Assembly: GCA_021325385.1 (NCBI GenBank)
Contig: JAJPHH010000012.1
Location: 1-62,822, forward strand
Length of the DNA: 62,822 nt
Reading direction: 5' to 3'
DNA from: Alphaproteobacteria bacterium
GTDB lineage: Bacteria > Pseudomonadota > Alphaproteobacteria > Rhizobiales > Beijerinckiaceae
Shown: positions 44,823-53,627 of the stretch, piece after piece
Position numbering within the stretch: the stretch's first letter is position 1
Layout of the letters: each line of letters opens with the position of its first letter
Notes under the pieces: generated by a model
Databases searched by the model: none
What the model was told of the DNA's origin: nothing
The model's input: the letters and a program-made list of their open reading frames with translations, nothing else
Translations under genes and position numbers: made by a program

Positions 44823-44972
44823 AGCGGATCAGGGATTGCCAAAAACAGGAATGGACGACGGTCGCCGGTTCATCGGCTCATCGGCGCGAGGATCGTCGTC
44901 GCAAAATCCGCATGCTCGGCCCATAGCACGGCGCGGTCGCGTGGCGAAAGAGCCGCGCCGCTTTTTTCCGGT

Positions 44973-45479
44973 TCAGAACCTGACCTTATTCGTGTCGACG
45001 ATTTCTTCGCCCTTCGCCCCCTCGCCGGTCACGGCGGCGCGAACATATTTCCAGGCGTAGGTCGCTAAAGACGCCGCGTTGGTCCAATAGGTCGCCTCGT
45101 CGACCTCGACCACGATCAGGGTCAGTTCAGGATTGTCGGGGCCGTCCGGAAACCAGACGCGTAGGCCTTCTGTCCAGAGCTCCTTGATTTTTGCCGGATC
45201 GTCGACCGTGCGGGCGCGGCCGGTCACCGAAACGTATTCGTATTTCGCTGGATCGGCGTAGGAGACGAGGACATGCTCGTCCGTCGCGATCTCGGCTATT
45301 TTCTCCGAATGGCGAAAGGTGAGGAACCAGAGGACGCCGTCGAACGCCTTCTGCAGACAGCCCATCGGCCGCGATTGCAGCACGCCGTCAGGCCCGACCG
45401 TGACGAGAACGGCGGAATGGGCGTCCTTGATCAAATCCCAGACTTTGTCGCGCTCTTTCTGTTCCGACGCAGCGTCCAT
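44973..45479 (-). CDS. Pyridoxamine 5'-phosphate oxidase-fold protein (general stress protein 26-like)
   Basis: Flavin-binding split-barrel protein of 168 residues, with VLVTVGPDGVLQSRPMG, FLTFRHSEKIAEI and YVSVTGRARTVDDP. Such proteins bind FMN or F420 and are often induced by stress. PdxH itself is longer and has other motifs, so vitamin B6 synthesis is not implied. Confidence 0.85.
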   Translation of the reverse strand: MDAASEQKERDKVWDLIKDAHSAVLVTVGPDGVLQSRPMGCLQKAFDGVLWFLTFRHSEKIAEIATDEHVLVSYADPAKYEYVSVTGRARTVDDPAKIKELWTEGLRVWFPDGPDNPELTLIVVEVDEATYWTNAASLATYAWKYVRAAVTGEGAKGEEIVDTNKVRF

Positions 45480-45583
45480 CTCGGCTCTCCCCGGCCGGAT
45501 GGGAACGCGAGCGACGGCGGCGGGTTCCCGCCGCGAGCCGACGGCGAGTTTGGCGGCCGCTTCAGCTTAAAATTCTTCCCCCC

Positions 45584-46183
45584 TCAGTCGCAGGCGATCC
45601 CGTATTGCTCCTTCATCTGGCGCCGCTCATCGACCGAGGCGTGCGCAAGCGCTGGACACGCGGTCGCATTGCCGATGATTTTGCCGTTCTGGAAATACAT
45701 CCAATCGCCAATGTCCAGCCGCGTGAAATGGATCGTATCGCCGAACGAGACGTTGCGCAGCGTCTCGGAGTCGTTACCGATTTCGGCGGCGAAGCCCGCG
45801 CCATCGACGCGCAGATTGTGCATCCAGAACCACTCGACGATGGCCGCCGAGGCGGCGCCGGGCCGAACCAGCGCGTAGCCCGGCGGGGTGGGCGTATCGA
45901 TCAGGCCGATTTTGACGGTAAATCCGCGCGCACCGGGCGGCGGACTGCGCCATTTGGCGAAGAATTCGTCGAGACTTGCCGCGGCGCGAGCAAAAGCCGC
46001 CAGCATGGCGGGATCGCCCTTCGGCGCCTTCGGAACCGGATTGGGATCGCCAGCCGTGGCTGGGCCGAAAATCACCGCCGCCAAGGCAAATCCCGCGGCA
46101 GCGGCGATTGTCGTCCGCGCGCCTAGACGTACTCTTTGCGATACTCGTACTCTTTGCGATAGTTCCTGTGATCGGGCAAGCAC
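45584..46183 (-). CDS. DUF2314-domain exported protein
   Basis: A 199-residue protein with a hydrophobic signal-like helix (about 24-43, ATA-GDP) and a DUF2314 domain (about 85-190; FTVKIGLIDTPTPPGYALV, EWFWMHNL, LDIGDWMYFQNGKIIGNAT). Its role is unknown. The start is GTG. Its N-region before the hydrophobic helix is long (about 22 residues) and contains an 18-bp tandem duplication (RVRVSQ then RVRLGA), so the true start is uncertain; no later start codon precedes the signal helix. Confidence 0.7.
   Translation of the reverse strand: MLARSQELSQRVRVSQRVRLGARTTIAAAAGFALAAVIFGPATAGDPNPVPKAPKGDPAMLAAFARAAASLDEFFAKWRSPPPGARGFTVKIGLIDTPTPPGYALVRPGAASAAIVEWFWMHNLRVDGAGFAAEIGNDSETLRNVSFGDTIHFTRLDIGDWMYFQNGKIIGNATACPALAHASVDERRQMKEQYGIACD
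46128..46160. repeat. 18-bp period tandem repeat
   Basis: CGTACTCTTTGCGAT occurs at 46128 and 46146, separated by ACT. It is in frame with the DUF2314 gene and adds a second copy of a basic hexapeptide near its N-terminus. Confidence 0.8.
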
Positions 46184-46614
46184 CGGCGCTCTTCCGCGAT
46201 GGAGTTGTCGTTTGAACCTATCCGATGATCACGTTGAGCGATAGCCGCTGCCGTACTATTTTTACTTGCCGCAAGGTCAGCCACTCCTCGGCTCGTGACG
46301 GCTCTGCCGCGAGCGATGTAGGCGCGCAGCGGCGAGGCGTAGCAGCTTGCTGTTGACGCCAAGCGGCGTGCCGGGATTGTCGCGTTTGGCCGCGCGCCCC
46401 CGCGGCCGCTCGGATCGCAGCCGCCGAAATCCATGCTTTTCAAGCCGGCAGTCTGTGGTCCTTCGGGACTTCGCGAATCGTACGTTTGGCGTTATCGGCG
46501 AGAGCCGCATCGCCTCGCTACTGTACGGAAGTTGAATCGAGGCCACCGAAAGGGGCCTGGTCGGCATGCGCGTTGGCGGGCATACAACGACGCGCGCTTC
46601 AGCGCAGTAAGGGG
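46184..46614. other. Gene-free stretch
   Basis: In these 431 bases between the DUF2314 and LysR genes I recognise no gene. Short frames exist on both strands but show no family pattern. It holds the DUF2314 promoter and the 3' flank of the LysR gene. Confidence 0.4.
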
Positions 46615-47601
46615 TTAGGCCACCAGCGCCCGCGGACCGCCTTCGTCTTCGGCGGAGGCGCCGAGCTTCTCCTCCAGCTCCTGCCGGTGCGCGGTACAAG
46701 CCGGGCCGGCGAGGCGCTTACGCAGGTCCTCGATGAGCCAGCGTCCGGCGCGGCCGACTTCGCGTCCTCGCTCCCGCACGACATGGATGGGGACGCGAAG
46801 CAGCGACGCGTCGGCTTCGGCGAGCGTCAGCCGCCTCAGCCGGCCGGCTTCGATATCGTCGATCACCATATGCGCCGGCATGTTGCACCAGCCGAAACCG
46901 GCGAGCAGGAATTCCAGCCGCGTCGACAGATCGGCGAAACGCCAGATGTGATGGCCGATAATTCCGGCTTGCAGATTCTGCGTCAGCGCGGTGCGGTCAG
47001 TAAGGACGAGCTGCACATGCGCTTCGAGCGCCTCGCGCGGGATCGGGCCGTCGAGCGCCGCGAGCGGATGATTGGCGGCGACGACCGGAATGAGCGCGAC
47101 TTCGGTCAAGAACTCCGCCGCGAGGTCGCGCGCGGCGATGGGAATGACCGGATAGATCGCAAGGCGCGCGACGCCGTCGCGCAGCCGCTGCTCCGAGCCG
47201 CCGAGGCCCTCGGTGAACACCGAGACTGGCATTCGCGGAAATTCATCGTTGAGCGCCTTGAGGCTCGCCATGAGCGGGCGCGTCGGAAAGAAAGCGTCGA
47301 CGGCGAGAGTCAGCTCCGGCTCGATATCGGCGGCGATGCTCTCGGCTCGCGCCTTCAGGCTGCGCGCCCCCTCGATCAGCCGCCGCGCGTCTTTGAGGAT
47401 GGCTTCGCCAGCGTCGGTGAGCGCCGGCGTCTTGCCGCTGCGGTCAAACAGGGTCACCCCGAGCACGCCCTCCAACGTGTTGACCGCTTGGCTGATCGCC
47501 GACTGCACGCGGCCAAGACGGCGCGCCGCGCCGGAGAAACTCCCGGTTTCGACGACGGCGATCAGGACACGCATTTGGTCAAGCGTTAACGGGTCGATCA
47601 T
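46615..47601 (-). CDS. LysR-family transcriptional regulator
   Basis: The 328-residue protein has an N-terminal winged helix-turn-helix (about 5-65; FSGAARRLGRVQSAISQAVNTLE) and a LysR effector-binding domain (about 90-295). It is divergent from an NAD(P)H-dependent FMN reductase across 132 bp, which contains a T-N11-A palindrome. Self-control and control of the reductase are likely. The ATG chosen drops 11 residues of a longer frame and fits family starts. Confidence 0.9.
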   Translation of the reverse strand: MIDPLTLDQMRVLIAVVETGSFSGAARRLGRVQSAISQAVNTLEGVLGVTLFDRSGKTPALTDAGEAILKDARRLIEGARSLKARAESIAADIEPELTLAVDAFFPTRPLMASLKALNDEFPRMPVSVFTEGLGGSEQRLRDGVARLAIYPVIPIAARDLAAEFLTEVALIPVVAANHPLAALDGPIPREALEAHVQLVLTDRTALTQNLQAGIIGHHIWRFADLSTRLEFLLAGFGWCNMPAHMVIDDIEAGRLRRLTLAEADASLLRVPIHVVRERGREVGRAGRWLIEDLRKRLAGPACTAHRQELEEKLGASAEDEGGPRALVA

Positions 47602-47700
47602 GCCCTGCTCCGTCCATCGGCTTCGCCGATACATATCGCCATTATTTTGCCGGTTGCAACGAGACTTCCGCCGCTTTCAACTGCATGAGTGGGTATTGTC

Positions 47701-47713
47701 TCGGAATATCCGA
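47701..47713 (+). promoter_or_regulatory. Candidate LysR-type operator (T-N11-A)
   Basis: TCGGAATATCCGA is an interrupted palindrome that fits the T-N11-A rule of LysR sites. It is 20 bp before the FMN reductase start and 100 bp from the LysR start. Its closeness to the reductase start suggests repression in the unbound state, or an activation site. Confidence 0.5.
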
Positions 47714-47733
47714 CATCAGTATGGGATTTCGAA

Positions 47734-48312
47734 ATGGCCAATCCGAAAATCGCGATCATCATCTCGACGACCCGCGCCGTCCGTTTCGGCGAGAAGCCTG
47801 CAAACTGGATTTTCGAGATCGCCAGCAAGCGCGGCGACATGGACGTCGAAATTGTCGATCTGCGCGATTATCCGATGCCGTTTTTCGACGAGGTCGCCAC
47901 CAACGCCTGGGCCCCGACCCAGAACGAAATCGGCCAGCGGTGGCAGAAGAAGGTGGCGGAATTCGACGGCTACCTGTTCGTCTGCGCCGAATATAATCAC
48001 GGCGTGCCGGCCGTGCTGAAGAACGCGCTCGACTACGCCTATGTCGAATGGAACCGCAAGGCGGCGGCTTTTCTCGGCTATGGCGGCGTCGGCGGGGCCA
48101 GAGCGGTCGAAAGCTTGCGCCTCGTTTGCGTCGAGCTGCAAATGGCGCCGACAAGAACCGGCGTTCACATCGCGGGCGCTGATTTCATGGCGGTATGGCG
48201 CGAGGGCAAGCCGATCTCCGAACTCGCCTATCTTAAGTCGACGGCCGACGCGATGCTCGACGAGCTCGTCTGGTGGACCAACGCGCTCAGGGCCGCTCGC
48301 GCCAGGACCTAG
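47734..48312 (+). CDS. NADPH-dependent FMN reductase family protein
   Basis: Flavodoxin-like oxidoreductase of 192 residues. It shows the phosphate-binding start IAIIISTTRAVRFGEKPANW and the family block FVCAEYNHGVPAVLKNALDYAY. Members reduce FMN, quinones, azo dyes or chromate. It is divergent from the LysR gene and probably controlled by it. Another flavin-type reductase gene (RutE-like) follows. Confidence 0.9.
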   Translation: MANPKIAIIISTTRAVRFGEKPANWIFEIASKRGDMDVEIVDLRDYPMPFFDEVATNAWAPTQNEIGQRWQKKVAEFDGYLFVCAEYNHGVPAVLKNALDYAYVEWNRKAAAFLGYGGVGGARAVESLRLVCVELQMAPTRTGVHIAGADFMAVWREGKPISELAYLKSTADAMLDELVWWTNALRAARART

Positions 48313-48389
48313 GCCGTCGACCGATGCTTGCTCGGCGAGAAGCAATTCATCGGCGGGCCGCGCGCGGATGGATTGCTCTGGGCCGATCC

Positions 48390-48408
48390 ATCGATCAAAT
48401 AGATCGAT
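48390..48408. promoter_or_regulatory. Inverted repeat upstream of the RutE-like gene
   Basis: ATCGATC-AAATA-GATCGAT is a perfect 7-bp inverted repeat in an AT-rich spot about 75-90 bp before the gene. It could be an operator; which protein would bind is unknown. Confidence 0.4.
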
Positions 48409-48481
48409 AACAACACTTTTTCCTCGGTTGAAATGATTACTGGGCGGTCCATCTTAGAGTCTCTCATCCACGGAGGCTCTT

Positions 48482-49102
48482 GTGACCGTCCAAACCAAGA
48501 TCGAACATGCCTACGCGCCGATCGACGACGCGGCTTTGGCGCAAATCTTCACCGAGGCGCGCACCCATAATGGGTTCCTCGACAAGCCAGTCTCTGACGA
48601 TTTGCTGCGCCGCGCCGTCGACATCGCCAAATTGGGGCCGACCAGCGCCAACCAGTCGCCCCTGCGCATCCTGTTCTTGAAGTCCAAAGCGGCCAAAGAG
48701 CGCCTCCGGCCGTTCCTCATGCCCGGCAACGTCGACAAGACGATGTCGGCGCCGGTGACGGCGCTCACCGCCTACGACTTGAAATTTTACGAGCATCTGC
48801 CCTTCCTCTTCCCGCACGCGGACTTCAAGTCCTATTTCAGCGGGCTGCCGGCCGAAGAGCTTCGCGAGATCGCTCATAAGAACGGCACGCTGCAGGTCGC
48901 CTATCTGATCATCGCCCTGCGCGCGGTCGGTCTCGACACTGGCCCGATGACCGGCTTCGACAATCAAAAGGTCGACGCCGAGTTCTTCCCCGACGGGCGC
49001 TTCAAATCGAACGTCCTGATCAATATCGGCTATGGCGATCACGCGAAGTTGTTCCCGCGCAGCCCGCGGTTTTCCTTTGAGGAAATCGCACAGATTCTAT
49101 AA
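48482..49102 (+). CDS. RutE-like malonic semialdehyde reductase (nitroreductase fold)
   Basis: FMN-dependent reductase of 206 residues. The pattern RTHNGFLDKPV, KLGPTSANQSPLRILFL and the conserved GPMTGFDNQKVDAEFF identify the RutE/HadB subgroup, which reduces malonic semialdehyde to 3-hydroxypropionate. GTG is the start, with GGAGG 6 nt upstream. No other rut gene (rutA-D, rutF, rutG) is in the window. It might act in another route that makes malonic semialdehyde, or as a general nitroreductase. Confidence 0.87.
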   Translation: MTVQTKIEHAYAPIDDAALAQIFTEARTHNGFLDKPVSDDLLRRAVDIAKLGPTSANQSPLRILFLKSKAAKERLRPFLMPGNVDKTMSAPVTALTAYDLKFYEHLPFLFPHADFKSYFSGLPAEELREIAHKNGTLQVAYLIIALRAVGLDTGPMTGFDNQKVDAEFFPDGRFKSNVLINIGYGDHAKLFPRSPRFSFEEIAQIL

Positions 49103-49205
49103 CGGCGCCGTTTCCGCCCGCCGATTGTTCGAACAGAAGCGCGCCGTCGGCGGTTCAGTTTAGCCGCCGGCGCGCATGGGAGACGAGATGGACAAGGGAG
49201 ACGAG

Positions 49206-49640
49206 ATGGATTTGACGGTATTGCCCCGCAGCTGGGCGCCCTACATTCAGGCGCTCTTCCGCATCATGGTCGGCCTGCTTTTCATCGAGCATGGCACAGG
49301 CAAGCTTCTCGGCTTTCCTCCCGGCGCGGTCCCGCCTGGCGAGCCTTTCGCCATGCTGATCTTCACCGGGCTGATGGAGCTGGTCGGCGGCGCGTTGATC
49401 GTCCTGGGATTGCTGACGCGGCCGGTGGCCTTCGTCCTTTCGGGTTACATGGCGGTCGGCTATTTCATGGCGCATGCGCCGATGGGCTTCTTCCCCATCC
49501 TCAACCACGGCGAGTTGGCGATCCTTTATTCGTTCGCCTTTCTTTATTTCGCCGCCGCCGGCGCCGGCGCCTGGTCGGTTGATGCCGCTTTTGCGGGACC
49601 GCGAGCCGACCGGCGCCATGACGCGCTGTCGCGCGCCTGA
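49206..49640 (+). CDS. DoxX-family membrane protein
   Basis: The 144-residue protein has four hydrophobic helices and the DoxX pattern FRIMVGLLFIEHGTGKLLGF and GLMELVGGALIVLGLLTRP. Members are poorly understood and often linked to redox stress. Three in-frame ATGs (49176, 49188, 49206) lie close together; the last two both follow an identical GGGAGACGAG ribosome-binding site, because the stretch GGGAGACGAGATGGA is duplicated. The last is chosen as nearest to the family start. Confidence 0.87.
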   Translation: MDLTVLPRSWAPYIQALFRIMVGLLFIEHGTGKLLGFPPGAVPPGEPFAMLIFTGLMELVGGALIVLGLLTRPVAFVLSGYMAVGYFMAHAPMGFFPILNHGELAILYSFAFLYFAAAGAGAWSVDAAFAGPRADRRHDALSRA

Positions 49641-49852
49641 TCGCGTGCAGAGCGACCGAGCACGATCGATCCGCCGCTGTATAACCGCGATCGCGGTCAG
49701 CGGCGGATTGCGCGGCGCACAACGACCGCAATAGTCCGGAAAATCGACGGCGAGCGGTTGGCTCTCGCGCGAGAGCCGGGCCTGATCACGCATTTTCAGG
49801 TCGACCGGGCGGTCGGCTACGCCGACGAAGGCTCCGACGTCGGGGGCAAAAA

Positions 49853-51541
49853 TCAGTCGGTTCCGCGCAAATCCTGCGCGCCGGCGAGCGGCCTCTCGAC
49901 CGAATTAGGGGGGCCGGCGTTCGGCGGCGCGAACGCATCGACCTGCAGATCGGCCGGAGGCGCCGGCGCGAAGGCCGCGGCGACCTCGGCGACGGGTGCC
50001 AAAGCGACGCGCAAGGCGTCGGCGCGCGGCGATACCGAAATGGAGCCCGTTTTCGCCTGTCCGAGAGTGACGGTCGGAGTTTTCGGCGCAATCATCACGC
50101 CGAAATCGGAGGGGCCGATCTTCGCCGCAATCAAAGCCGGCTTGAGCGGGCCGATCGGCGGCAGCGGCGCATAGAGACGGGCCGCCCGCTGGAGCGGCGT
50201 CAGGGGCGGCGCCGAAGGCAGGGCCGCCGAGAGAGCCGCCGCCTTGGCCAGCAGAGCGATCCGCTCAGGCGATTGCGGCGCGCCGGGATCGGCCAGAGCG
50301 AGCGCGTTTTGCGGCAGCGAGCCGCCCAGGCCGCGCGTGATGACCGTCGGCAGCTTGCGCGTCAGCAAAGCGACCGTGGCGTCGTTTTTCTGCGCGTTGG
50401 GACTTTGCAGCGCGGCAAACTCTGCCGGCCGGGTCGGCGGGATCGGCGCCGGCGCGTAACCCAGCGCGGCGGCGAAAGCGCTCGGCCGGCGCGGCGGCTT
50501 GGGAATGGCGACTGTCGCGGCGTCCGCATCATCGCTCTGGCGCTGATCGACCGCAGCCGTCGCCGTCGGCTTGGCCGTGTTCGCCGGCGCCGGGCCGATG
50601 AACGTCTCGCCCTTCGGCAAATCGCGCTTGGCGAGGCTGACCGCGTCGGGCTGAGCCGAGCCGGCCGGCGGTTGCGGACTTGCCGCGGCGAACGACATGA
50701 CCGCGCCGCGGCCACGCGGATTGTCGGTCGTCGCCGGCGCCACCGCCGCCTCTTCGTCGCCCTCGTCCTCGCCGCCGCCGAACAGCATGGCGAACAGGCT
50801 CTTCGAGCGCCCGGCATAGGCGGAGGCGGCGAAGACCGAGCCGCCGCGCGCCTCGATTTCCGCCCGCGCCTGCTCATAGCCGGCCAAGGGCACGCCGTCG
50901 GCAGGGATGTGCACGGTCTTGCCGTCAGGGAAGAGGCGGGCGAGCGCCGCCCGGCTCATGCGCGGCCACGAGCGCACGGAGCCGCTGTCGATATGGACCC
51001 AGGGCGTCACGCCAATCGGATAGAAGCCGACGCCGCCATCCTGCATCCGCATGGCGATTTCCCGGATCTTCTCCGTCGGCACGTCGACAAAGTGAGCGTC
51101 GACCGCTTTGCCCTGAATGTGCAAGGAATGTTCGGCGACCAACCGCGATCGTCGGCGCAGCATCGCGTTGGTCTCCGGCGAGCGATAGCCGGAAAGGATT
51201 TCGACAGGTTGGCTTGAACCCGACTCGCGATAGACTTCCCAAAGGATGTCGAAAAGCCGCGGATCCATCCGGGTCTGCTCGTCGTGACGCCAGTCGCGCA
51301 AGAACCAATTGAGCTTGTCGAGCACGGCCGGATCGTAAGAGCCATTGACCATGTAGGTGAACGAACCTGATTCGTTCGTATGCGGCTCGCTCAGGACCAG
51401 GGTGCGCGTGTCGCCATTGGCTTTGGCCGATTCAGTGGAGTTCGGCGCCAGCGCGAATAACGCGAGCATCGGCGCAGAGACGACGCCGACGAACGCCCTC
51501 CTTCCCCAAACAGCGGCGCACAAGGCTCGCAACTTCGGCAA
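49853..51541 (-). CDS. DUF882 (YcbK/peptidase M15-like) exported protein
   Basis: The 562-residue protein has an N-terminal hydrophobic export signal (about 15-40) and a DUF882 domain (about 50-215) of the D-Ala-D-Ala metallopeptidase fold: SGYRSPETNAMLRR, HSLHIQGKAVDAHF and WVHIDSGSVRSW provide the expected His/Asp zinc ligands. The remaining 340 residues are Ala/Pro-rich and look disordered. The start is TTG behind AGGGGCAGG. It follows the L,D-transpeptidase gene on the same strand, as in many relatives; both would act on peptidoglycan. Confidence 0.87.
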   Translation of the reverse strand: MPKLRALCAAVWGRRAFVGVVSAPMLALFALAPNSTESAKANGDTRTLVLSEPHTNESGSFTYMVNGSYDPAVLDKLNWFLRDWRHDEQTRMDPRLFDILWEVYRESGSSQPVEILSGYRSPETNAMLRRRSRLVAEHSLHIQGKAVDAHFVDVPTEKIREIAMRMQDGGVGFYPIGVTPWVHIDSGSVRSWPRMSRAALARLFPDGKTVHIPADGVPLAGYEQARAEIEARGGSVFAASAYAGRSKSLFAMLFGGGEDEGDEEAAVAPATTDNPRGRGAVMSFAAASPQPPAGSAQPDAVSLAKRDLPKGETFIGPAPANTAKPTATAAVDQRQSDDADAATVAIPKPPRRPSAFAAALGYAPAPIPPTRPAEFAALQSPNAQKNDATVALLTRKLPTVITRGLGGSLPQNALALADPGAPQSPERIALLAKAAALSAALPSAPPLTPLQRAARLYAPLPPIGPLKPALIAAKIGPSDFGVMIAPKTPTVTLGQAKTGSISVSPRADALRVALAPVAEVAAAFAPAPPADLQVDAFAPPNAGPPNSVERPLAGAQDLRGTD

Positions 51542-51627
51542 ACCTGCCCCTTTTTTAACGAGATCAGAGACTTAACCCCATTCCAGGAAGCTGTTCGGCT
51601 GCCTGGATTACTGACTCGTACGTGATG

Positions 51628-51667
51628 TGTGGCTTTTCGGTTTGTCGTCTGTGCTATTAAAGCCACA
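51628..51667. other. Hairpin between the two peptidoglycan genes
   Basis: TGTGGCTTT and AAAGCCACA form a perfect 9-bp stem around a 22-nt loop, in the 212-bp gap between the L,D-transpeptidase end and the DUF882 start. This gap is visibly richer in A and T than its surroundings and probably holds a separate DUF882 promoter. Confidence 0.45.
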
Positions 51668-51753
51668 CTCTATCGAAATTGCTCCAAAAACGCCGGAGCG
51701 CCCTGTTGTAGAGGCTTCTGGCGAGAGGTTCAATCTTGACTTTTCTAAAGCAT

Positions 51754-53532
51754 TTATGAGCCGAGGCCGAGCGCCGATTCGACGCGGCGCATATGACCGT
51801 AGAGGTCCTCCCGCAATTGCAATTCGCCTTCCTCGTCGACGAAGGCGGTGAAATATTCGATGTGGATCGGCAACGGATGGGGCAGGAACACGGTACGCTC
51901 TGCGCCGCCGATCAGCGCGCGGAAGCGCTGTTCGCTCCAGGCGCCGCCCATGACGAGCTCGGCCAACTTGATCGGCTGATCGACCCTGACGCAGCCATGG
52001 CTGAACGCCCGCCGCGCTGCGCCGAACAGACTGCGCGACGGCGTATCATGCAAGTACACCGAATGTTCGTTCGGGAACATGAAGGCCAATCGGCCGAGCG
52101 CGTTCTTTTCGCCCGGCGGTTGCTTCACGCTGATCTTGTCGCCATGCCACGTCACCTCGTATCCCATACGGGTCAGATAGTCGGGATCCTCGGCGAGTTT
52201 CGGCAGCATCTCCTTGCGTACGATCGACGGCGGCACGCTCCATGACGGATTGATCACGATGTAGCGCATCGTATTCGAGAAGACCGGCGTCTGCGTATCC
52301 GGCTTGCCGACCACGACACGGGCGGAATGCAGCATCTCGTCGCCCTTGAGGAGGCGCAGCGTGAAATCGGCGACATTGACCTCGATCCGCTCCTCGCCCA
52401 TGTTCCGAGGCTCCCAGCGCCACATCTCCATATTGGCGAGAAGGTCGGCTTCGAGCGCGCGCGGGCCACGGCCGGCGAGCGCCTGCGCTAATCCCGGGTC
52501 GAGCCGCGCGAGGCCGACGGCCGCGGTCGCCACTCGGGTCGGCTGGCCTCGGGCGGCTTCGGCGCCTGCACGGTCGAAATTCGGCTGAATCAGCGCCGCG
52601 CCGCTTTTGTTCTCGCCGTCTGGACCCTTTCGCGGGCGGCGGCGCAAATTCGCCGATGCTTCGGGATAGGCGGCGCGAAGCTCCGCCAATTTTTCGCGCA
52701 GCTCGCGGTAGCCCTTCTGCGGCGGATTGAACGCGACGAGCGCCGCATCCTTATCCTCAGCCGCCGCGACCGTCTCGAGCGCGCGCTCGGCGTCAAGGAT
52801 TTGGGCCTTGGCGGTGATCAGAGGCGAAATCCGCGCCGGATTGATGCGCCCGCCGCTCGCTTGAAACGCGTAGGCGACGATCGCTTCGGCGATCGTCAGC
52901 TCCGCCTCGGCGAGATCGGCCGGCCTTTCGATCGCAACATTCGGATCGGGAAGGACGAAATTCGACAAATCGAGCCCGTCTTCGCCGGCGCGATTGAGTC
53001 GACCGATGACGGCCCGGCCCGCGGCGCTGACGCCCTTGGCTTCAGTGAAGATCGGCATATCGCCGCGCGTAAGATAGAACCGCTCCAGCGCGTCCCGCGT
53101 CGCGGCCCGGCTGGGCATGCCCTCGATCGGACTTTTCCCGCTGTCCGCCTCGGGCAGCGCCTCGATCGCCGCAGCGATGTCGCTGGGCGTCGCGCCGGAC
53201 AGCAGGTCGGCCGCGACCACGGCTTCGGGATCCGTCCTTGTCGGCGGACTCGCCGTTTCAGCGTCGCTCGAGCGCAACGGCGCCCCGCCGGCGCTCAGCG
53301 CCGTCGGCGAAACGTCGTTCGACGCGGGCCGGGCGGCGCTCGCGGGAGCCTCGCTCCTTTCGCCCGCCGCGACGGGCGGCGCATCGTCGCCGGCAGGCGG
53401 CAATTCCGGCTCGACGAAGGCCGGCGCAGCGCGCAGCTCTTCCGCCTGCGCGCTGACGAGGAACCTGACGCTGCTCGCCAGAGCCAATGCGCAAAGCGAC
53501 GCCACTCCGGCGAGCCAGCCCCCTCGTCTCAT
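51754..53532 (-). CDS. L,D-transpeptidase, YcbB (LdtD)-type
   Basis: Periplasmic enzyme that makes 3-3 peptidoglycan cross-links. The 592-residue protein has an N-terminal hydrophobic signal (about 8-30), a Pro/Ala-rich low-complexity part (about 35-110), a scaffold with a peptidoglycan-binding-like region (about 115-350), then the YkuD catalytic domain (about 385-545). The SHGCVR motif has catalytic Cys514. Paired in order with DUF882 and a sigma-54 regulator. In this group 3-3 links are common in polar growers. Confidence 0.92.
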   Translation of the reverse strand: MRRGGWLAGVASLCALALASSVRFLVSAQAEELRAAPAFVEPELPPAGDDAPPVAAGERSEAPASAARPASNDVSPTALSAGGAPLRSSDAETASPPTRTDPEAVVAADLLSGATPSDIAAAIEALPEADSGKSPIEGMPSRAATRDALERFYLTRGDMPIFTEAKGVSAAGRAVIGRLNRAGEDGLDLSNFVLPDPNVAIERPADLAEAELTIAEAIVAYAFQASGGRINPARISPLITAKAQILDAERALETVAAAEDKDAALVAFNPPQKGYRELREKLAELRAAYPEASANLRRRPRKGPDGENKSGAALIQPNFDRAGAEAARGQPTRVATAAVGLARLDPGLAQALAGRGPRALEADLLANMEMWRWEPRNMGEERIEVNVADFTLRLLKGDEMLHSARVVVGKPDTQTPVFSNTMRYIVINPSWSVPPSIVRKEMLPKLAEDPDYLTRMGYEVTWHGDKISVKQPPGEKNALGRLAFMFPNEHSVYLHDTPSRSLFGAARRAFSHGCVRVDQPIKLAELVMGGAWSEQRFRALIGGAERTVFLPHPLPIHIEYFTAFVDEEGELQLREDLYGHMRRVESALGLGS

Positions 53533-53627
53533 TCTTTAAACCTCAGCGCGCACGCCCCGGCGCTTTTGCCTTAACCCTAACGGCTTTCGCGGCGGCCGGC
53601 CAATCGCCGTAAAGCAAATCTATGCGA

